NCBI GenBank assembly: GCA_016903695.1
Contig: JADQBB010000004.1
Location: 62,001 to 126,000, forward strand
From: Chlorogloea purpurea SAG 13.99
GTDB lineage: Bacteria; Cyanobacteriota; Cyanobacteriia; Cyanobacteriales; Microcystaceae
Length of the DNA stretch: 64,000 nucleotides
Direction: 5' to 3'
Positions 26,813 through 35,414 of the stretch are shown one piece after another. Position numbers and translations under genes: made by a program. Below the pieces are notes generated by a model. It ran no database searches. It was not told the origin of the DNA and was given only the letters and a program-made list of their open reading frames with translations. Position 1 is the first letter of the stretch; the number at the start of each line of letters is the position of its first letter.

Positions 26813-28495
26813 ATGACCTCGGATATATCCCCGTTTACCCTGCCCCCCTCTGCCTTCCAAAGTAAAACCATTAGACCTATCAGCGCTACAGCAATTACAG
26901 GTATCGCTTTTAGAGGCGATCATCTCTTGGCCATCGATTCCAAAAATGGCTATCTCTATCAAATAAACGTACAGACCAATCACACCACCGTATTAAATCC
27001 CCATCGCTGGCAAGAATTCATCGGGGCCACGGGATTAGCCTTGAGTGACGACGATAATACCCTCTGGTTCACGAGCCGGGAGGGAGTTTACTTCTGTTCT
27101 CTGGTCAATAACGATTTAACTCCCAAATTATTCACCCGTCTTCCCTACAGCGCTAACGGAGTAGCCGTTTATCAATCTACGGTTTATGTAACCTGTCAGA
27201 AAACAGGCCATATTTTTATATTTAATCGCGATACCACCAAAGAAATCACCAGACTTTACGCTCCAGGCATTGGCATTGAAAATCTCACCGTTAAAGGGGA
27301 ACAATTGTGGCTGAGCGATACCCTCGAACAAACCGTTTACTGTCTCGAACGAGCCACCGGAGATGTTATATTCACTCTCATCACTCCCTTTGAATCTCCC
27401 ACGGCACTAAGTTTTTATAGTGACCAGGAAACCGGCGAGGAAACTCTCTATGTATCCTACTCTTTCCAAGAACCCTATATTCGCGATAACCCTAACTCGG
27501 AACAAACTTACGAACTTAGTTATCGCCCCCGCACTTTCGTCCATCCCCTCTATTATCGTTATGATGCCGAGGGACGCTACACTCTCTCTAACGGTTATCT
27601 GATCGAACTTTCCTACGTGGAAGAGTTAGAGCCTCTTTTCGCAGTGGATCTAAAAGATGTGGAGTGGCGTATCGCTTTACCTTTAGAAACTACTCGCCAG
27701 AAAATTCGCCACGTGGAAGCGGTCGGGTTGCCTTTCGTAGAGGAAATTCAAGAGGGCCAGCGAGTGGCGGTGTTTAAATTCCCTCAGATTACCGCTAAAG
27801 AGCGCCATGTGTTCGGTTGGAAGGTCATTTTAGAGGTATGGGGCATTAAATATCAGTTGACTCCCCGTGACGCGGAGAGTGTATTGACTTTACCTGGTGA
27901 TTTTTCCGATCGCTATCTGGTGGATAATGATGACCTGGCTATGGATACCGATATTATCCAACAAGCGGCCGTGGAAGCGATCGGACGGGAAACCAATCTC
28001 TTGAGGAAAGTTTATAACATTCGTAACTACGTTTACGATCATCTTTCCTACGGTATTAAACCTCACATCGACACCCCCGATATTGCCCTCCGCCGCGGCG
28101 TGGGTTCCTGCGGTGAGTACGTGGGCATCCTCTTGGCTCTATGCCGTCTCAACGGTATCGCCTGCCGCACCGTCGGTCGTTACAAGTGTCCCCCTCAACC
28201 CTTCCTCAGAGGTATTCCTCTCGAACCGGATTACAATCACGTTTGGATGGAATTTTACGTGCCTGGATACGGTTGGATACCGATGGAATCCAATCCCGAT
28301 GATATGTTCGAGGGCGGCCCCTATCCCAATCGCTTTTTCATGGGCTTGGCTTGGTATCACACTGAGATAGCCAAGGACATTCCCTTCGAGAGACTTTACA
28401 GCGAAGGTGATCCCGTCTTGAAAACGCAAGTTTCGATCGGTGATTTAGCTATCAATCACGTACAGTTCACTGTTTTGGATGAATTACAACCGTGA
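26813..28495 (+). CDS. Transglutaminase-like protein with N-terminal beta-propeller-like domain
   Basis: 560 residues from the ATG at 26813. The frame extends upstream to a TTG at 26738 (585 residues), but that part reads as a short hydrophobic lead without a good start. Residues about 15-220 look like a propeller (ATAITGIAFRGDHLLAIDSK, ATGLALSDDDNTLWFTSREG, ANGVAVYQSTVYVTCQKTGH). The C-terminal half is a transglutaminase/cysteine-protease-like fold: Cys433 in RRGVGSCGEYVG, His476 in PDYNHVWMEFYVPG and the acid near ESNPDD (496-497). The reaction is not known; cyanobacterial homologs are uncharacterised. Convergent with the 81-residue gene with a 1-base gap. Confidence 0.8.
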   Translation: MTSDISPFTLPPSAFQSKTIRPISATAITGIAFRGDHLLAIDSKNGYLYQINVQTNHTTVLNPHRWQEFIGATGLALSDDDNTLWFTSREGVYFCSLVNNDLTPKLFTRLPYSANGVAVYQSTVYVTCQKTGHIFIFNRDTTKEITRLYAPGIGIENLTVKGEQLWLSDTLEQTVYCLERATGDVIFTLITPFESPTALSFYSDQETGEETLYVSYSFQEPYIRDNPNSEQTYELSYRPRTFVHPLYYRYDAEGRYTLSNGYLIELSYVEELEPLFAVDLKDVEWRIALPLETTRQKIRHVEAVGLPFVEEIQEGQRVAVFKFPQITAKERHVFGWKVILEVWGIKYQLTPRDAESVLTLPGDFSDRYLVDNDDLAMDTDIIQQAAVEAIGRETNLLRKVYNIRNYVYDHLSYGIKPHIDTPDIALRRGVGSCGEYVGILLALCRLNGIACRTVGRYKCPPQPFLRGIPLEPDYNHVWMEFYVPGYGWIPMESNPDDMFEGGPYPNRFFMGLAWYHTEIAKDIPFERLYSEGDPVLKTQVSIGDLAINHVQFTVLDELQP

Positions 28496-28496
28496 G

Positions 28497-28742
28497 TTAT
28501 TTATAAAGTTCCTGATCCCTTTCTTCTTTTAACTGCCGAACTCGCTGTACGGCGGCCCCCATGACGAACCCGGCGATCGCTCCCGTGATCACCCAGTATT
28601 TTTTGTACATACTCTGATATTCGTGGGCCGGTTTGTAAGTCATCTGGCTGGGATTGCGCTCGATCTGTGAAATAGCTAAACCCGTAGCCGCACCGATTAA
28701 AGCCGTCACCATACCTGAAAATAATAATAAGCGCACGTTCAT
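28497..28742 (-). CDS. Small membrane protein, 81 residues
   Basis: MNVRLLLFSGMVTALIGAAT carries the first hydrophobic helix and YWVITGAIAGFVMGAAVQRV the second. The tail is basic then acidic (RQLKEERDQELYK). Two-helix, hairpin topology is likely. I recognise no named family. It ends 1 base from the transglutaminase gene, on the other strand. The lone start at 28742 is a clear ATG. Confidence 0.7.
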   Translation of the reverse strand: MNVRLLLFSGMVTALIGAATGLAISQIERNPSQMTYKPAHEYQSMYKKYWVITGAIAGFVMGAAVQRVRQLKEERDQELYK

Positions 28743-28841
28743 GGTTTTAATGGGTAAGCGTTAATGAGAGAATCTATAATTATTCTCGCAATTTTTTCGG
28801 ATTCGATAACGAAAAGCAACACTTTGTCATGTAAAGAATAT

Positions 28842-28934
28842 TTAATGTAGGAACCAGATATACAACAAGCCTAAAACGGTTCCCAAGAACATCAGATGAT
28901 TCATCCAGTCGTCAAATTGCCAATTTTTAAACAT
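28842..28934 (-). CDS. Possible 30-residue membrane protein
   Basis: The frame reads MFKNWQFDDWMNHLMFLGTV followed by LGLLYIWFLH and TAA. It combines an aromatic, acidic N-terminal segment with one membrane helix, as in small photosynthetic-complex subunits. It is shorter than usual ORF cutoffs. There is no obvious ribosome binding site. Location in a 245-base gap between an 81-residue membrane protein and a lumenal/periplasmic protein, all on the minus strand, is compatible with a real gene, but homology was not checked. Confidence 0.42.
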   Translation of the reverse strand: MFKNWQFDDWMNHLMFLGTVLGLLYIWFLH

Positions 28935-28987
28935 ACAATTATTGAGAGAATAACTAAGGTAAAAATTAGCATTTTTAGCAAAAAATG

Positions 28988-29746
28988 TCAAGATTTAGCT
29001 TGTAAATTCAAACGATATTTATAAACCGCCACGGGACGATTTAAAGAGCGGAAATATTGGGGGTCTTGGGGAGAAAGATAGATAGCGGTAAGTTGGTCGG
29101 CTTCGATCGTTCCTTGAGAAACTAGCCGATAAGCCGTAATGGTTTCCACCTCGTTAATATATAAACTTCCAGGACTTTGAAAACGTTGTTCGCTGATCTC
29201 GCAGGTAATGAATGAATCAGAATCGACCTGTTCGCTACCTCTCCCGATAACCGTGGAAACGAGGCGAAGATTATCGGGAAAAAAACTGTGTTGACGATCA
29301 GGGTTATCGTTCGCCACTTTAACCGATATAATTCCTTTATTACCGAGATAAGCTTGAGCGATACTTAAGCCATTAAAGCCACGATCGGCGATAATAGCCC
29401 GGTGAGGATTCAGTACGGGAATAAGGGTCGAGTTAAACACTTTTTTGGGAATAAACTTCACTAAAAATGAAACCGGGCGATGGAGATAAACTGCATTCTT
29501 CTTGAAACCTGGAGTGACGAAATCAGGAGAGAAAGGAGCGAACTGATGGAGCAGGAGCGATTCAACTAACCAAGTTCCGGCCATCCAATCCGGGTAAATT
29601 AAATCGGCTTCCTTGCGAGGAAAAGAAGGTTTAGCCAACAGGTGAGGATAGGATTCCAGGCGTTGAGCTAAGGGCCCTGCTAAAGTAGCAATAGGACAGC
29701 AAAAGAAAACAGTTAGCAGAAGTGCTAGAAAACTCGTCCATTTCAT
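28988..29746 (-). CDS. Exported conserved protein (DUF6816-like)
   Basis: 252 residues with a clear signal peptide (MKWTSFLALLLTVFFCCPIA, cleavage after TLA). The mature part begins GPLAQRLESYPHLLAKPSFP and has the conserved-looking stretch YPDWMAGTWLVESLLLHQFA. The rest contains FNGLSIAQAYLGNKGIISVK and ISEQRFQSPGSLYINEVETI. I assign it to a conserved cyanobacterial/plastid family that I recall as DUF6816; this is not certain. It is likely in the thylakoid lumen or periplasm. Divergent from era with 38 bases between starts. Confidence 0.68.
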   Translation of the reverse strand: MKWTSFLALLLTVFFCCPIATLAGPLAQRLESYPHLLAKPSFPRKEADLIYPDWMAGTWLVESLLLHQFAPFSPDFVTPGFKKNAVYLHRPVSFLVKFIPKKVFNSTLIPVLNPHRAIIADRGFNGLSIAQAYLGNKGIISVKVANDNPDRQHSFFPDNLRLVSTVIGRGSEQVDSDSFITCEISEQRFQSPGSLYINEVETITAYRLVSQGTIEADQLTAIYLSPQDPQYFRSLNRPVAVYKYRLNLQAKS

Positions 29747-29784
29747 TTTTCAAGAATAATCACTCTGATCCGTATTAAATAATT

Positions 29785-30741
29785 ATGACTGATACGATCG
29801 ATTCACAATCACCGCTTTTTCTATCCACCACGATTCCCACGGCTCCCCCGGACTTCAGATCGGGATTCATCGCTATTATAGGACGGCCCAACGTGGGCAA
29901 ATCAACTTTGATGAATCAAATGGTAGGGCAGAAAATAGCCATCACCTCCCCGGTAGCCCAAACCACCAGAAATCGGCTCAAAGGTATCTTGACCACCGAT
30001 AAAGCCCAGATGATCTTCGTGGATACCCCAGGTATACACAAACCTCATCACGAACTAGGTAAAGTTCTCGTGAAAAACGCCCAGAACTCGATCAATACGG
30101 TAGATGTGGTGCTGTTCGTGGTAGACAGTACGGTAAAACTGGGGCGGGGCGATCGTTACATAGCCGAATTACTGATGGAAACCAATCCCACCGTTATTTT
30201 AGGATTGAACAAAAGCGATCAGCAACCGGAGAATTCTCAAGAGATAGACGAAGGTTATCTAGAATTAGCCGAGAGCCAAAAATGGATAACCGTGAAATTT
30301 TCTGCCATCGATGGCACCGGTTTAGACGGGTTACAGGAAAGATTGCGGGAAAAACTGCAGCCGGGCCCTTACTATTATCCACCGGAATTAGTCACGGATC
30401 AGCCAGAAAGGTTTATCATGGGGGAACTGGTGCGAGAACAAATCCTACTGCAAACGCGGCAGGAGATACCCCACTCGGTGGCCGTGGTCATCGAACAAGT
30501 GGAAGAAACCCCCACCATCACGAGAGTATTCGCGGCTATCAACGTGGAAAGAGACTCGCAGAAGGGGATAATCATCGGCAAAAACGGTAATATGCTCAAA
30601 GCGATCGGCACAGAAGCCAGAAATGCCATACAAAAATTAATAGCCGGGGACGTGTACCTGAAACTATTCGTGAAAGTAGAGCCGAAATGGCGACAATCAC
30701 GACCACAACTAGCAGAATTCGGCTATCGAGTGGAAGAATAA
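29785..30741 (+). CDS. era: GTPase Era
   Basis: Ribosome-associated GTPase needed for 30S subunit maturation. 318 residues. G1 GRPNVGKS, G3 DTPG (VDTPGIHKPHHELGKVLVKN), G4 NKSD and the C-terminal KH RNA-binding domain (IIIGKNGNMLKAIGTEARNA). The N-terminal lead of about 25 residues is longer than in E. coli. It is followed after 107 bases by the CheA-like kinase gene. The start ATG at 29785 is divergent from the exported-protein gene. Confidence 0.96.
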   Translation: MTDTIDSQSPLFLSTTIPTAPPDFRSGFIAIIGRPNVGKSTLMNQMVGQKIAITSPVAQTTRNRLKGILTTDKAQMIFVDTPGIHKPHHELGKVLVKNAQNSINTVDVVLFVVDSTVKLGRGDRYIAELLMETNPTVILGLNKSDQQPENSQEIDEGYLELAESQKWITVKFSAIDGTGLDGLQERLREKLQPGPYYYPPELVTDQPERFIMGELVREQILLQTRQEIPHSVAVVIEQVEETPTITRVFAAINVERDSQKGIIIGKNGNMLKAIGTEARNAIQKLIAGDVYLKLFVKVEPKWRQSRPQLAEFGYRVEE

Positions 30742-30803
30742 AAATATTTTTACCCGATGGAATTTCTGGCCTGTAGATTGGGTACTCTGACTATAGAATA
30801 GGT

Positions 30804-30819
30804 CGTCGGCTGACCGACG
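30804..30819 (+). repeat. Hairpin in the leader of the CheA-like gene
   Basis: CGTCGG-CTGA-CCGACG, a 6-bp stem with tetraloop, 30 bases before the ATG. A -10-like TAGAAT (around 30794-30799) would place transcription start at or just before the hairpin, so it may cap the mRNA 5' end. That is inference. Confidence 0.4.
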
Positions 30820-30848
30820 CGCTGCCCTTGTCAGGAAAATAAACTATC

Positions 30849-33800
30849 ATGAGCCACGATCATAACAACTTCTTCAACGAAGATTTTGACGAACTCTTAG
30901 GAAACATAGAGACGGACGACAATTTGGACGAGGAATTTAACAACCTTTTTAATGAAAAGGAATCGTTGTCGGAGCAGAACACGTTAACTTCCTTACCCTC
31001 ACCCCAAGACATACAAGACCTATTCAGTAATGGTATCAATTGGGATGAAGAACCCAAAGCGAAAATTAACTTTGATGACGGAGAACAAGATATAAGCTCT
31101 TTTTTCGCACCTCAAAATCGAATGTCGCCCCTGACCGAAGAAGAAACCGATTGGGATGAACTAGAACAACTCCTGACAGAATCTACTCAGCCCGTCCCTC
31201 AGTATCAACCACAACTCGAAAAAGCCTTAAAACAGAATTTAAAAATTAACCTCTATAATAATTTTGACGAATTAGAAAATCTTCTCCGGGAAAAAGTCGA
31301 GTCTGAAGAAGGAAAAGAGGCGATGTTCCAAGAATTAGAGAGCCTCTTAAAATCACCAGTATCCCTACCGCGAGAAGAAGAAGAAGCGCTCCTAGCAGAG
31401 GGTATCGCTATTAGCGAACCGGAACTAGAAGATATAGACCTTCACGTAGAAGATGAATTCAGAGACCTGGAAAAACTTCTAGAAGCTACTAATCAAGCTA
31501 TGGGAGCCGGTTCGGGTAGCGGATTAGGAGCAGGCCAAAGATTAACATCACGCCCGCGCACATCAAAAACCTTTGAACAGACGATGCGCGTCCCCATTAA
31601 ACAACTGGATAACCTCAGCAACTTGATCGGGGAACTGGTAGTAAAAAGAAATCGACTGGAACAAGACCAAGAACGTTTACGCCTGTTCCTGGATAATCTT
31701 CTCAATCAGGTGCAGAGTTTAAGCGACCTCGGCGGCAGAATGCAGGATTTGTACGAGAGAAGCCTACTAGAAGGAGCGTTACTCGCCACTCGCAACCGTT
31801 CCAAAGGAATCGTGGAAATTCAATCTCCCTCTCACACGCCCGCCCAACTGCCCTCGACCGATAATAACAGCGGCAACAACCTCGATGATTTAGAGATCGA
31901 TCGATTCACCGACTTCCACCTTCTCAGCCAAGAAATGATCGAATTGATCGTTCGCGTCAGGGAATCCGCTTCAGATATTCAATTCGTGGTGGATGAAACC
32001 GACCAGGTAACGAGAACCTTCCGTCAGGCGACCACTCAGTTACAAGAGAACATGACCAAATCGAGGATGGTTCCGTTCGCCCAAACAGCAGACCGCTTAC
32101 CGAGAGCCATCCGCGAAATATCCTTACAACTGAACAAACAAGCCAAACTGCAAGTAGAAGGGCGAGACGTACTGATCGACAAGATGATCCTCGAACATCT
32201 CAATAGTCCGATGACCCACCTGGTCAATAACGCCATCACCCACGGGATCGAAAGCCCCGAACAAAGACAGAAAACTGGAAAAAATCCCCTGGGCACGATC
32301 ACGGTCAGAACCTTCCTACAGGGTAATCAGACGGTGATCACCGTCTCCGATGATGGAGCGGGGATAGACCCTAACCTCGTCAAAAATAAAGCCATCCAGA
32401 AAGGTTTAATCACCTTTGAAGAAGCTAAATTAATGACCCCCCAAGAAGTGTACGAACTCCTCTTCCACCCCGGATTCAGCACCAAGGACAAAGCCGATGA
32501 CTTCTCGGGGCGGGGCGTGGGCCTAGACGTGGTGAGAACCAGCTTGATCGACGTGAGGGGTTCGGTGAGTATCGATTCGGTACTGGGAAAAGGCACTACC
32601 TTCACTATCCGTCTACCTCTCACCCTCAGTATCTGTAAAGCCCTCTGTTGTATCAGTAACCGCTCTCGTATCGCCTTCTCCGTGGACGGTCTCGAAGGTT
32701 GGAAAGAATTTCTGCCGAGCGAAGTACAATTCAACGAAGAAGGACAGAAATGTATACCATGGTACGATTCCTTACTACCCTATCAACCTCTGGGCGATTT
32801 ACTCAGTTACAACCGTCTCATCAGCCGGGCCAGCGTTTACGGGGGCAAACAGGATGAAGACTCTATCTGTATAGTGGTACTCCGCAGTGGCAATACCTTC
32901 TTGGCCGTACAAGTAGAACAAGTCTTACCGGAACAGGAAATCGTTATCAAACAGATAGAAGGCCCCGTGCCTAAGCCACCCGGAATCGCCGGTGCGACGG
33001 TTCTAGGGGATGGAACGATCATGCCGATCGGGGACGTACTAGAATTAGTAGAGATAGCCACAGGTAGACTGCGTACCGATACTATCAGCCCTTGGCGTAA
33101 ATCTGGTCAGCCAGTCCTTAGCGAACCGGCTCAAAAAACAGAAACTACCGTGTTGATCGTCGACGACTCCATTACTGTTAGAGAATTACTATCCTTGAGC
33201 TTTACTAAAGCCGGTTATCGGGTAGAGCAAGCTAGAGACGGTCAGGAAGCTTGGGAAAAATTGCGGGCCGGCTTACCCTGCGATATAGTTTTCTGTGACA
33301 TTGAAATGCCCCGCCTCAACGGTTTGGAGTTACTCGATAACCTCCAGAAAGACCCCCGCCTCACGGGAATCCCCGTCGCCCTACTCACCTCTAGGGGGGC
33401 AGAACGTCATCGTAGTTTAGCGGCTAAATTAGGAGCTAGCGGTTACTTTACCAAACCGTATACAGAGAAAGATTTGCTCGACGCGGCGGCGCGGATGGTA
33501 GCGGGAGAGGTTTTATTAGGTAACAGTACCAAGGTAAGTCGCAAAGGGTTCGTCACCGGGCGGGGCGAAGCGGAGCAAGAGAAGACTTTCCCTGACGACG
33601 AAACACTCGTGGAAGGCGTTTCGATCGAGCCTTACCCTCGTCCCAGTTATTTAGTTCTGATCGTCGATGATTCGGTGACGGTGCGAGAAATGTTGTCTAT
33701 GTCCTTCAGTAAAGCGGGCTATCGGATCGAACAGGCTAGAGACGGTCAAGAAGCTTGGGATAAATTGCGGGCGGGCCTCGCCTGCGATTTGATCCTCTGC

Positions 33801-34046
33801 GACATCGAAATGCCGAGGATGAACGGCTTGGAATTACTGTCTCGCCTCCAGGAAGATGAGCAATTTTCCCAGATTCCCATCGCCATGATCACTTCCCGCG
33901 GCGCTCAAAAAATGCAGAATCTCGCCGCCGATAAAGGGGCAAAAGGGTATTTTGTCAAGCCTTATATCGAGGATGTTTTAATCGATGCCGCCCGCCGTTT
34001 AATTAACGGGGAGGTACTATTAGAAAGAAGCAGCGGTGTCGAATAA
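30849..34046 (+). CDS. CheA/PilL-type hybrid histidine kinase with two receiver domains, no visible Hpt
   Basis: 1065 residues. In order: a 230-residue acidic N-terminus; dimerisation and ATP-binding domains typical of CheA (HLNSPMTHLVNNAITHGIES; DDGAGIDPN; FSGRGVGLDVVRTSLIDVRG); a CheW-like domain (about 620-740); two receiver domains near 765-880 and 935-1055 with phospho-acceptor Asp817 and Asp985. No HxxKG-type phosphotransfer motif is visible. The N-terminus holds six repeats of F/W-x-D/E-L-x-x-L-L: residues 13-17, 102-109, 139-146, 160-167 and 204-211, and a weaker one near 30. Synechocystis PilL-C (slr0322) similarly lacks Hpt, so a pilus-motility role is likely. The two receivers are near duplicates. 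pgsA starts immediately after its stop. Confidence 0.88.
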   Translation: MSHDHNNFFNEDFDELLGNIETDDNLDEEFNNLFNEKESLSEQNTLTSLPSPQDIQDLFSNGINWDEEPKAKINFDDGEQDISSFFAPQNRMSPLTEEETDWDELEQLLTESTQPVPQYQPQLEKALKQNLKINLYNNFDELENLLREKVESEEGKEAMFQELESLLKSPVSLPREEEEALLAEGIAISEPELEDIDLHVEDEFRDLEKLLEATNQAMGAGSGSGLGAGQRLTSRPRTSKTFEQTMRVPIKQLDNLSNLIGELVVKRNRLEQDQERLRLFLDNLLNQVQSLSDLGGRMQDLYERSLLEGALLATRNRSKGIVEIQSPSHTPAQLPSTDNNSGNNLDDLEIDRFTDFHLLSQEMIELIVRVRESASDIQFVVDETDQVTRTFRQATTQLQENMTKSRMVPFAQTADRLPRAIREISLQLNKQAKLQVEGRDVLIDKMILEHLNSPMTHLVNNAITHGIESPEQRQKTGKNPLGTITVRTFLQGNQTVITVSDDGAGIDPNLVKNKAIQKGLITFEEAKLMTPQEVYELLFHPGFSTKDKADDFSGRGVGLDVVRTSLIDVRGSVSIDSVLGKGTTFTIRLPLTLSICKALCCISNRSRIAFSVDGLEGWKEFLPSEVQFNEEGQKCIPWYDSLLPYQPLGDLLSYNRLISRASVYGGKQDEDSICIVVLRSGNTFLAVQVEQVLPEQEIVIKQIEGPVPKPPGIAGATVLGDGTIMPIGDVLELVEIATGRLRTDTISPWRKSGQPVLSEPAQKTETTVLIVDDSITVRELLSLSFTKAGYRVEQARDGQEAWEKLRAGLPCDIVFCDIEMPRLNGLELLDNLQKDPRLTGIPVALLTSRGAERHRSLAAKLGASGYFTKPYTEKDLLDAAARMVAGEVLLGNSTKVSRKGFVTGRGEAEQEKTFPDDETLVEGVSIEPYPRPSYLVLIVDDSVTVREMLSMSFSKAGYRIEQARDGQEAWDKLRAGLACDLILCDIEMPRMNGLELLSRLQEDEQFSQIPIAMITSRGAQKMQNLAADKGAKGYFVKPYIEDVLIDAARRLINGEVLLERSSGVE

Positions 34047-34583
34047 ATGAACTTACCCAACACGATCACTTTTTCCCGTCTGTTAGGGTTGCCTTTGATC
34101 GTCTACTGGCTACAATCCCCGGAGCCTTTCTATCATTGGCTCAGTTTGGGATTGTTCCTCTTAGCCGCAGCCACTGATTGGCTCGATGGTTATTTAGCCA
34201 GGAAATTGAACCAAGTGACGGATCTAGGCAAATTCCTTGACCCCCTCGTAGATAAATTACTCGTCCTCATACCTCTTCTAGTATTGATTCAACTGCAACG
34301 AGTACCCGCCTGGGGAGTGGGCTTGATCTTGTCCCGGGAATTAACGATCGCCGGTTGGCGGGTAAACCCCTCCGTGACCGCGAACAAGGGAATTAGTGGG
34401 GCGAATTTGTGGGGTAAATTAAAAACCGTCACTCAAATAATGGCGATCGGTCTTTTGATTGCTCCCTTACCCCAGGGGTATCTTCTCGGTATAACTATTT
34501 TCTGGTTATCGGTGGCTTTAACCCTGCTCTCCGGGCTGATCTATCTACTGCCCCCGGAAATTCCCCGGGAAGGGGAATTATAA
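34047..34583 (+). CDS. pgsA: CDP-diacylglycerol-glycerol-3-phosphate 3-phosphatidyltransferase
   Basis: Makes phosphatidylglycerol phosphate, the precursor of phosphatidylglycerol needed in thylakoids. 178 residues with four membrane helices. The family signature DGYLARKLNQVTDLGKFLDP LVDK (DG-x2-AR-x8-G-x3-D-x3-D) is intact. The ATG follows the kinase stop without a gap (TAAATG), so translation is coupled. The N-terminus MNLPNTITFSRLLGLPLIVY is usual. Confidence 0.95.
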   Translation: MNLPNTITFSRLLGLPLIVYWLQSPEPFYHWLSLGLFLLAAATDWLDGYLARKLNQVTDLGKFLDPLVDKLLVLIPLLVLIQLQRVPAWGVGLILSRELTIAGWRVNPSVTANKGISGANLWGKLKTVTQIMAIGLLIAPLPQGYLLGITIFWLSVALTLLSGLIYLLPPEIPREGEL

Positions 34584-34589
34584 GGAGTA

Positions 34590-35099
34590 TTAATAAGAAA
34601 CTTCGCTCAACTCGCGGGTCATATGGTCGAAGGGTTCATCGATGAAGGCGGTATTAAAAACACCGGCTGCGGCGACCATTTCTTTCACCATATCTTTCAT
34701 AATTTGAATTCCCCGTACCGTGGGGCCGATGGGAACACCGAGAGAATTATAAGTTTCCCTGAGACCTTGGAGAACCCGCTCGTCTAAAACATTAGTATCG
34801 GCGGCGACCAAAGCATAACTAGCGTAACGGAGATAGTAATCCATATCCCGTAGACAGGCCGAATAACGGCGGGTGGTGTAGGCGTTACCACCGGCGCGGA
34901 TTAATTCCGGCACTTCCTCGAACAGTTTAATCCCGGCAGAGCGCACTATATTGCCCGAATTACTATTGATCACGGAAGCCGCCGCGATTCGGGCTGTACC
35001 CGACTCAAAATAGGCTTTGAGGGTATCCATAGCGTTGCGGTCTAAATAGCGCCCGGTTACATCATAGTTTTTGATCAGATTGGTTACTGCGTCTCGCAT
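34590..35099 (-). CDS. apcF: Allophycocyanin beta-18 subunit
   Basis: Core phycobilisome subunit paired with the ApcE emitter domain. 169 residues, 8 longer than ApcB, as expected for ApcF. It begins MRDAVTNLIKNYDVTGRYLD. Bilin Cys82 lies in YSACLRDMDYYLRYASYALV, and Asn72 in GGNAYTTRRY. The end ELSEVSY and DEPFDHMTRELSEVSY are ApcF-like. It is convergent with pgsA (6-base gap) and divergent from glnA, with which it shares a 320-base intergenic region. Confidence 0.96.
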   Translation of the reverse strand: MRDAVTNLIKNYDVTGRYLDRNAMDTLKAYFESGTARIAAASVINSNSGNIVRSAGIKLFEEVPELIRAGGNAYTTRRYSACLRDMDYYLRYASYALVAADTNVLDERVLQGLRETYNSLGVPIGPTVRGIQIMKDMVKEMVAAAGVFNTAFIDEPFDHMTRELSEVSY

Positions 35100-35268
35100 T
35101 ATTCAAGTTCTCCCAACAGCAATAAAGCTTGATTGTTTTACTTTTATTTATAATCCCACAGGGGAGGAGTTAACAGAGCTAACTGCTTCTCACTCTCTAA
35201 TTTATCTCACCAAAAGTTGGCATTACTATACACTTCTTTATAAAACTTCTCTTTTGACCACCTGGTTT

Positions 35269-35283
35269 GTATCTATTAGATAC
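35269..35283. repeat. 15-base perfect palindrome between apcF and glnA
   Basis: GTATCTA-T-TAGATAC. It ends in GTA and TAC but with nine bases between, one too many for NtcA. It is 60 bases upstream of the NtcA site and 170 bases from the apcF start. Confidence 0.5.
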
Positions 35284-35328
35284 TTTTTACAAAATTACAG
35301 AATTTTTGCGGAGCTTTTGGGGCTTTTG

Positions 35329-35371
35329 GTATATTTGAATACAAAAAAAGGGATTGGCAACTGCCTAGGAT
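35329..35371 (+). promoter_or_regulatory. NtcA-activated promoter of glnA
   Basis: GTA-TATTTGAA-TAC at 35329-35342 matches the NtcA consensus GTAN8TAC. It is followed 23 bases later by the -10 box TAGGAT (35366-35371), fitting TAN3T. That is the textbook arrangement of NtcA class II promoters. Transcription should begin near 35378, after the in-frame ATG at 35375, which confirms the later ATG as the start. Confidence 0.85.
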
Positions 35372-35408
35372 TGAATGTTTGAGACAGCAAAAACTCAAAG
35401 GTATATTC

Positions 35409-35414
35409 AAGGAG
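35409..35414 (+). promoter_or_regulatory. Ribosome binding site that fixes the glnA start
   Basis: AAGGAG, 5 bases before the ATG at 35420. Confidence 0.75.
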
